Shown here one piece after another: positions 1-7,986 of a stretch of 64,000 nucleotides of DNA (position 1 is the first letter of the stretch; each line of letters opens with the position of its first letter). This stretch comes from Leptolyngbya sp. KIOST-1 (GTDB lineage: Bacteria > Cyanobacteriota > Cyanobacteriia > Phormidesmidales > Phormidesmidaceae). The position numbers and the translations under genes are program-made. Below the pieces are notes generated by a model that ran no database searches, was not told the origin of the DNA, and saw only the letters and a list, made by a program, of their open reading frames with translations. The DNA is taken from positions 1,426,001 to 1,490,000 of the forward strand of contig NZ_JQFA01000004.1 in assembly GCF_000763385.1 (NCBI RefSeq). Direction: 5' to 3'.

Positions 1-338
1 CCAAAATTTCCTCACAGCTGCGGGACAGCGGCAGGCTTGCACTGCACTTTCCCCGTTACCTCCGGTGGCTGATCCCCACCGGAACCGACAGCGCCCAAGC
101 ATCATAACACCGGGGGAAGGTCGCCCCGCCGTTGGTTTATCAATAGTGACCTTGGGCGAATTGAGGGGATGGTGCGGCTCGAACCGCCCTATCGACGGAC
201 AAAGCCTTAACGGGATTGCGTTAGCATCAATCTGTCCAGGGACGCACAAGGCCAGGGACGCACAAGGCCAGGGACGCACAAGGGACGAAGCCTTAATGGG
301 ATTGCGTTAGCATCGATCTATCGGTATCTCGGTTAACA
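1..338. other. Upstream region of the UbiB-like gene, no credible gene
   Basis: No convincing coding sequence is seen here. The first 190 bases look featureless. The second half holds the nested direct and tandem repeats described separately, which end about 20 bases before the UbiB-like start codon. Confidence 0.5.
198..319. repeat. Nested direct/tandem repeat before the UbiB-like gene
   Basis: Two near-identical 36-bp copies, at 198-233 and 284-319, each contain the core GGGATTGCGTTAGCATC. Between them lie exactly three tandem 16-bp units CCAGGGACGCACAAGG (236-251, 252-267, 268-283). The layout suggests local duplication with slippage. Transcripts of the kinase gene at 339 may cross it. 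Confidence 0.85.
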
Positions 339-1985
339 ATGGTTTCATCGTCTCGTTTGGCCCGGCAAAGAGAAATTGTCGAAGTCGTGCTGAGCCACGG
401 CTGGGACTACATGCGACGGCTGCTGGTCGGCGGCCAGGCCGATGAGCCCGAGCTACCGCCCCCGGCCGTGCTGCGCAACATTTTGACTGACCTGGGGCCG
501 GTGTACGTCAAGCTGGGGCAGCTGTTGAGCACCCGCCCCGACCTCATGCCCCCGGCCTACATTGAGGAACTCAGCAGCCTCCAGAGCACAGTTCCAGCTG
601 TAGACCCCAAAGAAATCGAAATTCACATTCGCCAGTCCCTCGCGGCTGCCCCAGAGGAGCTGTTTGAGCGGCTTGAGTACCACGCGATCGCCGCAGGTTC
701 GATCGCCCAAACCCACAAGGCGGTGCTCAAGGATGGTCGCCAGGTAGCGCTCAAGGTGCAACGCCCCGGCATTGAGCGCCAGGTCGATCGCGACATGACG
801 TTGATTCGCGACATTGCCAGGCTGGTGTCGGCTACCCAGTTTGGCCAGCGCTACAACGTAGTCGAACTGGCCGAAGAATTTGCCGATGCCCTCAACGCCG
901 AACTCGACTTCACCACCGAGGCTACCTATACCGATCAGCTGCGGCTCAACCTATCCAAAAGCGCCTGGTACGATGCTGGAAAGCTCATCGTGCCGGAGAT
1001 CTACTGGGAACTCACCAACTCCAAAATTATGGCGATGGAGTGGCTGGAGGGCACTCCCCTGCTCAAGGCCGACCTGCGGGCCGAAGATGTCCACAGCAAC
1101 AGCCTGGGACTACGAGCCCAGGCCACAACGTTGCTGTTTCGAGCCTTCTTTAAGCAGTATTTCGTCGATGGCTTCTTTCACGCCGACCCTCACCCCGGCA
1201 ACATTTTTTACTTAGAAGACGGTCGCTTGGCCCTGCTGGACTGCGGCATGATGGGCCATATGGATCCACGTACCCGCACAACCATGACGGAGATGGTGCT
1301 GGCCATTGTCAATTGCGACGCCCAGCGCTGTGCCCAGCTCACTTTGCAGCTGGCCGAACCTCTCAAGCCCGTGAACCTGGCTCGGCTGGAGAGCGACTAC
1401 ACTCGCCTGCTGGGTCGCTATTACGGCCTCAGCCTAGAGCAGATCAACACCGCCGAAATTTTTGGCGAAATTTTGGCGGCAGGCATTCGCAACAACCTGC
1501 GCTGGCCTGCCAATGTGGGGCTATTTACCAAATCGCTGGCCAACCTGGAGGGGGCGGCTCGCCAGTTTAACCCCGGTGTGAACCTGATCGACGAAGTGCG
1601 CCCGCTGATGGCTGATTTGTTCCGGCAGCAGCTGGTCGGTGACGATCCGCTGCTGGCGCTGCTGCGCACGGGGTTAGAGTTTCGCAACCTGTCGCTCAGT
1701 TCACCGCGCCAGGTGGGCTTTTTGCTCGATCGCCTCAGCTCTGAGCAGCTCACCCTAAACCTCAAGATTCAGGGGGTGGACGACCTGCGGCGCAGCCTCG
1801 ATGAGGCCTCTACGCGGCAGTCGTTTAGCATTGTGGTGGCCGCTTTAATCGTGGGAGCGGCGATCGTGGCTACGGGCCGCCAGTCGCCCCAGGGGCAGAT
1901 TCTCAGCATTGTTTTATTCGCGGCGGCTAGCTTCTTTGGCCTGTGGTTGCTGTTTAGCATTGTGCGCCCCAGGCGGCGACGGTAG
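339..1985 (+). CDS. ABC1/UbiB (AarF) family kinase-like protein
   Basis: Atypical kinase of the UbiB/ADCK family, which in bacteria and plastids supports quinone/prenyl-lipid metabolism at membranes. The family hallmarks are present: the KxGQ signature (VKLGQLLSTRPD, about residues 57-68), the alanine-rich nucleotide loop (AAGSIAQTH, about 118-126), FFHADPHPGNIF (about 278-289) and LLDCGMMG in place of the DFG motif. Two hydrophobic segments near the C-terminus (about 500-540) end in a basic tail, consistent with membrane anchoring. At 548 residues it has normal family length. It is transcribed alone and converges on the HNH gene. Which of the several cyanobacterial paralogues this is cannot be told from sequence alone. 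Confidence 0.93.
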   Translation: MVSSSRLARQREIVEVVLSHGWDYMRRLLVGGQADEPELPPPAVLRNILTDLGPVYVKLGQLLSTRPDLMPPAYIEELSSLQSTVPAVDPKEIEIHIRQSLAAAPEELFERLEYHAIAAGSIAQTHKAVLKDGRQVALKVQRPGIERQVDRDMTLIRDIARLVSATQFGQRYNVVELAEEFADALNAELDFTTEATYTDQLRLNLSKSAWYDAGKLIVPEIYWELTNSKIMAMEWLEGTPLLKADLRAEDVHSNSLGLRAQATTLLFRAFFKQYFVDGFFHADPHPGNIFYLEDGRLALLDCGMMGHMDPRTRTTMTEMVLAIVNCDAQRCAQLTLQLAEPLKPVNLARLESDYTRLLGRYYGLSLEQINTAEIFGEILAAGIRNNLRWPANVGLFTKSLANLEGAARQFNPGVNLIDEVRPLMADLFRQQLVGDDPLLALLRTGLEFRNLSLSSPRQVGFLLDRLSSEQLTLNLKIQGVDDLRRSLDEASTRQSFSIVVAALIVGAAIVATGRQSPQGQILSIVLFAAASFFGLWLLFSIVRPRRRR

Positions 1986-1998
1986 CGATCGCCGCTGT

Positions 1999-2466
1999 TT
2001 AGAGTTTTGTATCTACTAGCTGACGCGGATCGGTCGATGGAGGATGCCATCCAGCCTGCACCCACAGGGCACGAGCTTCTAGAATGGGGCGATCGCCAGT
2101 GTAGCGATTATCGTTGACGTCGAGGCGATCGCAGGTCGCCCTACCAACCGCTGTGACTCCGTAAATTTGGATGCCATCCGCGCTCCAAATAAAATGGTCA
2201 GCCCAGTTTTGCTGGCGGGGATGAAACAGAGGCAGCATAGCCAAGGTTTCGCGATCGCGTCCCACAATGAAGTTATAGCGGCGTTGGTTGCAGCGGCTAC
2301 AGGCTAACGCCAGGTTATGTAAATCATCTGAACCACCCAGTGATCGGGGATAGATGTGGTCAATGGTGAAACGGGCAGTACTAATTTTTTCGGGAGAGTG
2401 GCAGTACTCACAAAGGCGGTTAGCCCGCTGGCGCACCTGTTGTTTGAGCGCTGACGAGATGGGCAT
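1999..2466 (-). CDS. HNH endonuclease family protein
   Basis: A 155-residue protein with a single N-terminal HNH domain: zinc-type cysteines (CEYC near residue 19), the catalytic DHIYPRSLGG motif, then LACSRCN, with HNLAL in between. This compact form is common in cyanobacteria and is usually free-standing, so it may act as a nicking or repair nuclease; its real substrate is unknown. The start codon overlaps by one base the stop of the 77-residue gene upstream (TAATG), which implies translational coupling. The region after residue 90 (VGRDRETLAMLPLFHPRQ) is typical of these homologues. Function beyond nuclease fold is inference. Confidence 0.88.
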   Translation of the reverse strand: MPISSALKQQVRQRANRLCEYCHSPEKISTARFTIDHIYPRSLGGSDDLHNLALACSRCNQRRYNFIVGRDRETLAMLPLFHPRQQNWADHFIWSADGIQIYGVTAVGRATCDRLDVNDNRYTGDRPILEARALWVQAGWHPPSTDPRQLVDTKL

Positions 2467-2699
2467 TACTGAGCCAGCAGCAGGGAGTTAAGGTAAGTGA
2501 ATAAACGATCAAGCTCGTTGATAGAGGCAAGTTCGTTCGCCTCTTCAGTGGTGAGAACACCCAACTTATTTCTCTCAAGCAAATCTTCTAGCCGATTTTG
2601 AAGGGCATCGGTGAACCTAAAGAATCGCAAGTTATCGACGGTTTCTACCGTAATGCCGGTTTCCAGAACTGATTGAGGACTAACGACAACTTGGATCAT
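2466..2699 (-). CDS. Small protein translationally coupled to the HNH nuclease
   Basis: A 77-residue acidic protein with no recognised catalytic motif. The middle (LQNRLEDLLERNKLGVL) and the end look helical. Its stop overlaps the HNH start by one base, so the two proteins are probably made together. Such small partners are often found next to free-standing HNH genes in cyanobacteria. A toxin-antitoxin or partner role is possible but nothing in the sequence proves it. Confidence 0.75.
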   Translation of the reverse strand: MIQVVVSPQSVLETGITVETVDNLRFFRFTDALQNRLEDLLERNKLGVLTTEEANELASINELDRLFTYLNSLLLAQ

Positions 2700-2809
2700 A
2701 GGTGGGTAAACGCAGAAATATTGACTCGATCTGAGTTTTGCCTTTGTTCTATCTTAGCCAGGGTAGAGAGTTTAAAGTTTGGAGGCAAAAAGCCGGTTAA
2801 ACCCTTTCC

Positions 2810-4240
2810 CTAGCCCTTCTGGGCTTTGTACTTATCCTTAAACAGGGCCTGCTGGGTTTTGTGGTCGACAATGGGGGCTGGGTAGTCGCCGCGATCGCCC
2901 GCCGCAATCTTCCCTGTCACGAGGGCTCCGGTATCTAATGACCTGAGTTCGGGCACCCACTGGCGAATGTATTCGGCCTCCGCGTCATACTTTTGGGCCT
3001 GGCTGGCGGGGTTAAAAATGCGCAGCGGTTTGGGGTCCATGCCGCTGGAGGCGCTCCACTGCCAGCCGCCGTTGTTGGCCGACAGATCGCCATCCACCAG
3101 GTGCTGCATGAAGTACTTCTCGCCCCACTGCCAGTTGACGATCAGGTCCTTGGTCAAAAAGCTGGCCACAATCATGCGGCAGCGGTTGTGCATCCAGCCA
3201 ATCTCGTTGAGCTGACGCATGGCGGCATCGACGATGGGGTAGCCGGTGCGGCCCTCGCACCAGGCGGCAAAGTGGTCTTCGTTGTTGACCCAGGGAAAGT
3301 CTTTGAGGGGCGATCGGTAGGGACCATCGGCCAGCTCCGGGAAGAAATACATCACGTGCTGATAAAACTCTCGCCAGGCCAGTTCCTGCTGCCAGGTTTG
3401 CACGTTGTCGCGGGTTTCGTCGCTGCGGCAGCGACCGTAGGCGGCATCGGCGGCTGCCCACACGGTGCGAATGCCCACCGCCCCAAATTTGAGCGCCGCG
3501 CTGAGGCGTGAGGTGCCATCTACAAAGGGAAAGTCGCGCTGCTCATCGTAGGCGGCAATGGCGCGATCGTCATCGCAAAAGGCCTCCAGCCGCTCCAGTG
3601 CCCCCTGCTCCCCAGGCTCTACCGGAAACCCATTCTGCCAGCTAAAGCCCAGATTGGCGGCGTTGGGCAACTCGATGCAGCCAACCGCCGCCGCCGCTTT
3701 TTTTTGCCTGGCGTTCAGGGGTTGCAGCCCTTTGGGCTCCGGCAGTGGAGCCGCCTTAGCCCGCTTGATCCAGTTGCGCCAGAAGGGCGTGTAGACGGTG
3801 TAGGGATCCCCCGCCCCGGTGCGGACATCCCCCGGTGCGTGCAGCAGCTGATCCCAAAAAGTGGTGTGAAATTCAATACCGGCTTCCTTGAGCGCCTGGG
3901 CCACACAGGTATCCCGTTGGCGCGAGTAAGGCTCTACATCGCGGTTCCAGTAGATGGCATCGGCTTCCAGGGCCAGGGCCAGGGCCGGAACTTTTTGGCG
4001 TGGGTCGCCCTGGAGAATCAACAGCTGCCCGCCCGCCTCGGCATAGGCGGTCCGGAGCGCCTCCAGGCAGCCCACCATGTAGGCCACCCGGGCTGGGGCC
4101 ACATCACCGTTTTGCAGAATGCCGGGATCTAGACAGAAGACGCCCACCACCTGAGGGGTGCGATCGCGCGCCGTCGTCAGACCCACATTATCGCCCAGGC
4201 GCAGATCGCGGCGGTGCCAGAACAACACTAAGTCGGCCAT
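2810..4240 (-). CDS. phrA: Deoxyribodipyrimidine photolyase (class I CPD type)
   Basis: Light-driven repair of cyclobutane pyrimidine dimers with FAD and a second antenna chromophore. The start chosen is the ATG giving MADLVLFWHRRDLRLGDN, the standard N-terminus; a start 27 bases further upstream adds residues the family lacks. The antenna domain covers about residues 1-130. The helical FAD domain contains the conserved WQQELAWREFYQH, the MHNRCRMIVASFLTKDL stretch and the WQWSASSGMDPKPLRIFNP block that builds the active site. Length (476 residues) is normal. The gene stands alone and diverges from the small gene at 4379. It resembles the cyanobacterial 8-HDF-type enzyme more than DASH cryptochromes. 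Confidence 0.94.
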   Translation of the reverse strand: MADLVLFWHRRDLRLGDNVGLTTARDRTPQVVGVFCLDPGILQNGDVAPARVAYMVGCLEALRTAYAEAGGQLLILQGDPRQKVPALALALEADAIYWNRDVEPYSRQRDTCVAQALKEAGIEFHTTFWDQLLHAPGDVRTGAGDPYTVYTPFWRNWIKRAKAAPLPEPKGLQPLNARQKKAAAAVGCIELPNAANLGFSWQNGFPVEPGEQGALERLEAFCDDDRAIAAYDEQRDFPFVDGTSRLSAALKFGAVGIRTVWAAADAAYGRCRSDETRDNVQTWQQELAWREFYQHVMYFFPELADGPYRSPLKDFPWVNNEDHFAAWCEGRTGYPIVDAAMRQLNEIGWMHNRCRMIVASFLTKDLIVNWQWGEKYFMQHLVDGDLSANNGGWQWSASSGMDPKPLRIFNPASQAQKYDAEAEYIRQWVPELRSLDTGALVTGKIAAGDRGDYPAPIVDHKTQQALFKDKYKAQKG

Positions 4241-4378
4241 AGATGCAGCCCCAACAACCCCACACAAACGGCTCTAGTCAACGAATATTCAGTATAACGA
4301 CATTGGCAATTGGGGTTGGGCAGCTTCTATCATGGGGCTGATTCTGTCCGCCAGTCGAGCTTATTGAGGAGAACAACC

Positions 4379-4543
4379 ATGCTGCAAAACAAGCAAATCA
4401 TCATGCGCACCTTCAACGGCTACCTGGACTTTTTAGCCGAAAGCCAGCCCTCAATCGCTCCCGAAACTGCCTGCCAGGTAGCCGCAATGCTGACCCAGGC
4501 CGAATTTAACCTTCAGCTCGCCGAAAACAGCCGCAAGGCCTAG
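4379..4543 (+). CDS. Small hypothetical protein (54 aa)
   Basis: The ATG at 4379 is preceded by a good ribosome binding site (TTGAGGAGAAC), which makes this start much better than the upstream in-frame ATG at 4310. The product is short and amphipathic (MRTFNGYLDFLAESQ, then MLTQAEFNLQLAENSRKA), without membrane segments or known motifs. It is divergent from the photolyase gene. I do not recognise the family; the good translation signal is the main support. Confidence 0.6.
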   Translation: MLQNKQIIMRTFNGYLDFLAESQPSIAPETACQVAAMLTQAEFNLQLAENSRKA

Positions 4544-4737
4544 GGACGTCATGCCCCTCTGTATTAAGCAACGTCAAAAATCGTTGCTGGAGCGATCGCC
4601 CCCCTTGAGAACCAAATTTTCACAAACTAAACTGTAAATATAGCTACAGTTTGCTCAGCAAGTTTGCCAATTTTCGTGCAACCAGGCTGAGGGTAGCGTC
4701 GCAGACGTATCGATACCCTTGACGTGGAGTTTGTGTT

Positions 4738-4923
4738 ATGAAGCTGTCCTACCGTGGTGCCCAGTACGAAATGCAGCTGCCCCAGGTGCAAAGCGATAGT
4801 GTAGAAACCGTTGGCACCTATCGAGGGGCCCCGGCAACCTGGCGTCACCTGAACCGCCACAGGAGCCATCACCATGAGGTGGAAATGACTTACCGTGGCG
4901 TGAAATATAGCCAATCGGTCTAG
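4738..4923 (+). CDS. DUF4278 domain small protein
   Basis: A 61-residue protein that begins MKLSYRGAQYE and ends with a second copy of the same motif (MTYRGVKYSQS). This matches the DUF4278 family, which is common in cyanobacteria and has unknown function. The TAG stop (4921-4923) is the last three bases of the CTAG that begins an inverted-repeat element, so the present C-terminus may have been set by an insertion. Confidence 0.85.
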   Translation: MKLSYRGAQYEMQLPQVQSDSVETVGTYRGAPATWRHLNRHRSHHHEVEMTYRGVKYSQSV

Positions 4924-4992
4924 GGCCTGTCATCCATTCTGGCCAATACCCCATTGTCATGGTCAATAGGGATGATTGATGACAGCCCCTGA
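4920..4992. mobile_element. Short inverted-repeat element, CTAG family
   Basis: A compact 73-bp copy of the dispersed family. The left end CTAGGGCCTGTCATC and the right end GATGACAGCCCCTGA are inverted relative to each other, and the central part of longer copies is missing. The left CTAG contains the DUF4278 stop codon. Confidence 0.7.
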
Positions 4993-5392
4993 GGCGATTC
5001 CTTTGCTATCTCCGCTGGGGGCGAGCTGACTGTCAGCCCGCCCTTTTTTGGGGCTGGAAAAAGTTGCCCCAGGAGGTCGCTCAGGCGAGAAAATACCTGG
5101 GCCGCCGCCTGAAGAGAGCGTTTGAGTCAAATTACTACGCAGCGACCATACCTGTGGCTACTACCTATCGTTTAGGATCCTGAAACCCATAAGCAAACCA
5201 ATCCAATACCAATCGGTTTGATTACGAATCCCGTTCAGCCAAGCCGCAAAAAGGCAAGACAGGCTTCAGGTTTTCCCGTAGTATCAAGATTGTGTTAGAT
5301 CTACTCACGGCAAGTCCTGGAAACCTTATCCCAAGGCTGTTCCGTGGGTTATAGATCGACGTAGAATCTGTATTTGACGAGAGGATAGCACC
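4993..5392. other. Leader/promoter region of ferredoxin, no gene
   Basis: About 400 bases with no credible gene between a repeat element and petF. A G/C-rich stretch followed by six Ts (about 5037-5049) could end transcription from the left. The part next to petF is presumably its promoter and leader, but I see no box I would defend. Confidence 0.4.
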
Positions 5393-5692
5393 ATGGCAAC
5401 CTATAAGGTTACGCTGATCAACGAGGCTGAAGGGCTCAACCAAACCATCGACGTTGACGACGATACCTATATTCTTGACGCCGCCGAAGAACAGGGCCTC
5501 GACCTGCCCTACTCCTGCCGGGCTGGGGCTTGCTCCACCTGCGCCGGTAAAATCACCGCTGGTACTGTCGATCAATCCGATCAGTCCTTCCTGGATGACG
5601 ATCAGATTGGTGCCGGGTACGTGTTGACCTGTGTTGCCTACCCCACCTCTGACTGCACCATCTTGACCCACCAGGAAGAAGAACTCTACTAA
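5393..5692 (+). CDS. petF: Plant-type [2Fe-2S] ferredoxin
   Basis: The main soluble electron carrier from photosystem I to ferredoxin-NADP reductase, nitrogen and sulfur assimilation and thioredoxin. All four cluster cysteines are present in the canonical spacing: CRAGACSTC supplies three and LTCVAYP the fourth. The length (99 residues) and the C-terminal HQEEELY are those of photosynthetic PetF. A strong hairpin terminator follows at 5773-5811. It converges with ppa. Confidence 0.97.
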   Translation: MATYKVTLINEAEGLNQTIDVDDDTYILDAAEEQGLDLPYSCRAGACSTCAGKITAGTVDQSDQSFLDDDQIGAGYVLTCVAYPTSDCTILTHQEEELY

Positions 5693-5772
5693 ATCGTTGG
5701 CTGTTCCTGCTGCGGGCCACACCGTTCGTCGACACCCAGCGGGAATAGGTTTCTAACCTGAGTTTTTCCAGC

Positions 5773-5812
5773 AAAAAGGGCGATGCTTAAACCAAAAGCA
5801 TCGCCCTTTTTT
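5773..5812 (+). terminator. Intrinsic terminator after petF
   Basis: A perfect 16-bp stem (5773-5788 with 5796-5811) with a 7-base loop and an A-tract/T-tract on its two sides. It lies 80 bases after petF and, being symmetric with A/T runs on both strands, could also stop transcription arriving from ppa on the minus strand. Confidence 0.9.
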
Positions 5813-5851
5813 AGTGCTTTGAGTTGGCAGGTGACGCCGGGAGTCGCTGCG

Positions 5852-6361
5852 CTACTTAGCTGCAGCGACGCACTGTTCGACCAGGGCCGCTACTTTATCG
5901 ACATTTTGCCAGCCCAGAATCTCAGTCACTTTCTTTTCCAGGTTTTTGTAGGAGCGGAAAAATTCGGCAATCTCGTCCAGGCGGTGGGGTGCGACATCAT
6001 CCAGCGACTTGACGTGGGAGTAGCGGGGGTCCTCAGCGGGTACGCAGAGAATTTTCTCATCGCGATCGCCGCCGTCGATCATTTCCAGCATGCCGATGGG
6101 CCGAGCCGCAATCACGCATCCCGGAAAGGTAGGCTCATCCATCAGCACCATGCCATCAAGGGGATCGCCGTCGTCAGCCAGGGTGTTGGGCACAAAGCCA
6201 TAGTCGTAGGGGTACTTTACCGACGAAAACAGCACCCGATCGAGAATAAATGCGTTTAGCTCTTTGTCGAATTCGTACTTATTTTTGCTGCCGCCAACAA
6301 TTTCGACCAGCACATTCAGCAGTCCAGGCTCGGGCTGGGCTGGAATCCGGGATAGGTCCAC
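5852..6361 (-). CDS. ppa: Inorganic pyrophosphatase (family I)
   Basis: Soluble Mg-dependent enzyme that hydrolyses pyrophosphate released by biosynthesis. The 169-residue length is normal for bacteria. The family signature is seen as [11 protein letters not shown] with the essential aspartates, preceded by [11 protein letters not shown] and followed by [12 protein letters not shown] and [11 protein letters not shown]. It is a single gene converging on petF. Confidence 0.96.
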   Translation of the reverse strand: MDLSRIPAQPEPGLLNVLVEIVGGSKNKYEFDKELNAFILDRVLFSSVKYPYDYGFVPNTLADDGDPLDGMVLMDEPTFPGCVIAARPIGMLEMIDGGDRDEKILCVPAEDPRYSHVKSLDDVAPHRLDEIAEFFRSYKNLEKKVTEILGWQNVDKVAALVEQCVAAAK

Positions 6362-6531
6362 AACGATACTCCAAGGAATAGTAAATTGACATTACAGAGT
6401 AGGCTACATGGCTGGAGCACTATTGCATACCAGGGCGTACCAAAGGGCACGGCGGCTTGGCTCCAGCAGGTGCCCTTCCGACATAGTATTCTACGGGGCA
6501 GCGACCCCTTTTCCGCAAGGTTTTGCCCGCT

Positions 6532-6660
6532 TAGGGCGCGTCATCAACTCTGGCAAACAAGTCTTCACTACCAGCGCCGCCACGCCCGGCCCCAAACCCA
6601 GGCAGAGGTTGTAACCCCTGACGCTTACACCTTCAGCGGTTAATGAAACACAGCCCCTGG
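6532..6660. mobile_element. Inverted-repeat element, CTAG family (copy A)
   Basis: A degenerate full-length copy. The left end TAGGGCGCGTCATCAAC, an internal CGCCACGCCC block, a GTTGTAACCCC block and a right end CACAGCCCC align in order with the better copy at 12831-12953. No transposase gene is inside. Confidence 0.7.
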
Positions 6661-6684
6661 CCTTTGGGCGGGGGCTGTGTTTTA
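6646..6684 (+). terminator. Hairpin with T-run at the end of element copy A
   Basis: Perfect 12-bp stem AAACACAGCCCC (6646-6657) with GGGGCTGTGTTT (6671-6682), 13-base loop and a short T-run. It overlaps the right end of the repeat element. It may act as a terminator for transcripts of either strand; no gene ends close by on the plus strand. Confidence 0.55.
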
Positions 6685-6775
6685 AGGCACGACTCTAGAC
6701 AGTCTCAGACCCTGGATAAATTCCTGGGCTCGCTCGTACCCTGGCTGGGGACCACAGCTGCGGATCGGAACTGTC

Positions 6776-6964
6776 TTAACGCCCTGCCGAAGTCGGAGCT
6801 GCAAAGGCAGGCGGCTGTTCTAGGTTGGCTGTAGCTGATGAAAAGTGGGCCACCATAAACAGCGGCAACGTCAGGGTTAGTACCGCAATTAATACGCCCA
6901 ATACACTGGATGACGGACTGGGAGGTTCCCCCGGAGGGGTGTCAGGTTGACTGGCAGAATCCAT
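6776..6964 (-). CDS. Small single-span membrane protein
   Basis: A 62-residue protein with a polar, proline-rich N-terminus (about residues 1-18), one hydrophobic segment SVLGVLIAVLTLTLPLFMV and a short soluble tail. Proteins of this shape are frequent in cyanobacteria, but I cannot name the family. It stands alone between repeat-rich regions. Confidence 0.55.
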   Translation of the reverse strand: MDSASQPDTPPGEPPSPSSSVLGVLIAVLTLTLPLFMVAHFSSATANLEQPPAFAAPTSAGR

Positions 6965-7284
6965 ACATTAATCACAGAAATCAGCAAGGGATAAACGCTT
7001 GAGGTTGGGGCATAGCCGCCAAAGCCCAAACAATCCCACATATCCAACCCTCGGGGCAGACCTCGGCTGAGGCCACCGCTATCGTGCGCTCATCATGGAC
7101 GAGATTATCGACGACATCGAGGTGGAAAACGGTTCCATCAAAACCTTATGCAAGGTTATAGCAATCAATCCATGACATTGATCATCCCCAGGACTTAACT
7201 TGGGATAGTTTTAGCGTACAGGGTTTAAACCAATCCTAAATCTAGCATTCCCGACCGTGGGCAGAAATTACGGATATTACGCTG
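6965..7284. other. Intergenic region, nothing recognised
   Basis: No credible gene, RNA or hairpin with a T-run was recognised between the small membrane protein and the 16-bp minisatellite. Confidence 0.4.
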
Positions 7285-7385
7285 GGGTGAGGGGATGGGT
7301 GGGCGAGTGGATGGGTGGGCGAGTGGATGGGTGGGCGAGGGGATGGGTGGGCGAGTCGGTGAGTTGGTGAGGGGATGAGTTGGCG
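7285..7385. repeat. 16-bp minisatellite array (about six units)
   Basis: Tandem copies of GGATGGGTGGGCGAGT with one or two changes per unit; the fifth and sixth units are degenerate. A related C-rich run follows at 7411-7450. The array is downstream of the HTH gene at 7454 on the minus strand. Confidence 0.9.
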
Positions 7386-7453
7386 TACCTGATTATCACT
7401 CTCCACAATCACCCGCCTACCCACCTACCCGCCTACCCGCCTACCCACCCGCT

Positions 7454-7858
7454 TTACTTCCCTTGCCCCTCCAGCAGTGCGCGGATTGCCCGCAGTTCTT
7501 GCAGCATCTGCCGCATCAGCTCGTGGGTGAGGGTTTCGGCGGGGGGCTGAACCTGAATAGTGGGATGCAGACCCAGGACTTCTTCGGCAAATCGACGCAC
7601 CTCCTGGGGCCTGAACTCCAGGGGCGCATCCTTGTCCCGGCGGATTTCGGGGTTGAGCTTGGTTTGGTCGTAGGGGGGGTTGAGAATGTCGGGATGGGTG
7701 TTGGCATAGCGGTACACCGAGGCCCGCGATCGATTGAGGAACTTTTGCACCTCATCTACCGACAGCAGCGGGGGGGGCTTGGCTGCCGCTGAGCTACCGG
7801 GCGTGGGGTAGGATGATGGGTCGGAGGAGGGATCAGCAAAGCTCGGGTCGGGGGTCAT
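7454..7858 (-). CDS. Helix-turn-helix-like DNA-binding protein
   Basis: A 134-residue protein. After a Ser/Pro/Ala-rich N-terminus (about residues 1-30) comes LLSVDEVQKFLNRSRASVYRYANTHP, which reads as an excisionase/MerR-like helix-turn-helix of the type where helix 2 sits on a promoter or att site. The C-terminal part (THELMRQMLQELRAIRALLEGQ) is a likely short coiled coil for dimerisation. No phage gene is nearby, so a chromosomal regulator is more likely than an excisionase. Target unknown. Confidence 0.7.
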   Translation of the reverse strand: MTPDPSFADPSSDPSSYPTPGSSAAAKPPPLLSVDEVQKFLNRSRASVYRYANTHPDILNPPYDQTKLNPEIRRDKDAPLEFRPQEVRRFAEEVLGLHPTIQVQPPAETLTHELMRQMLQELRAIRALLEGQGK

Positions 7859-7986
7859 AGGGCCAGGTACAGCAAATCTGTGGCTACTTTATCAGGTTCG
7901 TCTGGACTCCAGCGAGGTCTGTAACAGAGCATGCCAAAGGACGATCGGGCTGGGAAAGGTGTGCTAAAACCGTGGCTATATAAATT

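Noticed and set aside
65..310. 81-residue open frame at the left edge
   Set aside because: It reads through the tandem repeats, has no family resemblance and poor signals.
6386..6643. Overlapping open frames of 68-85 residues
   Set aside because: They lie within a MITE copy and change frame with the repeat; similar frames appear at other copies.
7285..7385. CRISPR array
   Set aside because: Units are 16 bp and directly tandem with no spacers.
7242..7424. 60-residue Pro/His/Thr-rich frame
   Set aside because: It is the translation of the 16-bp minisatellite; low complexity and no start signal.
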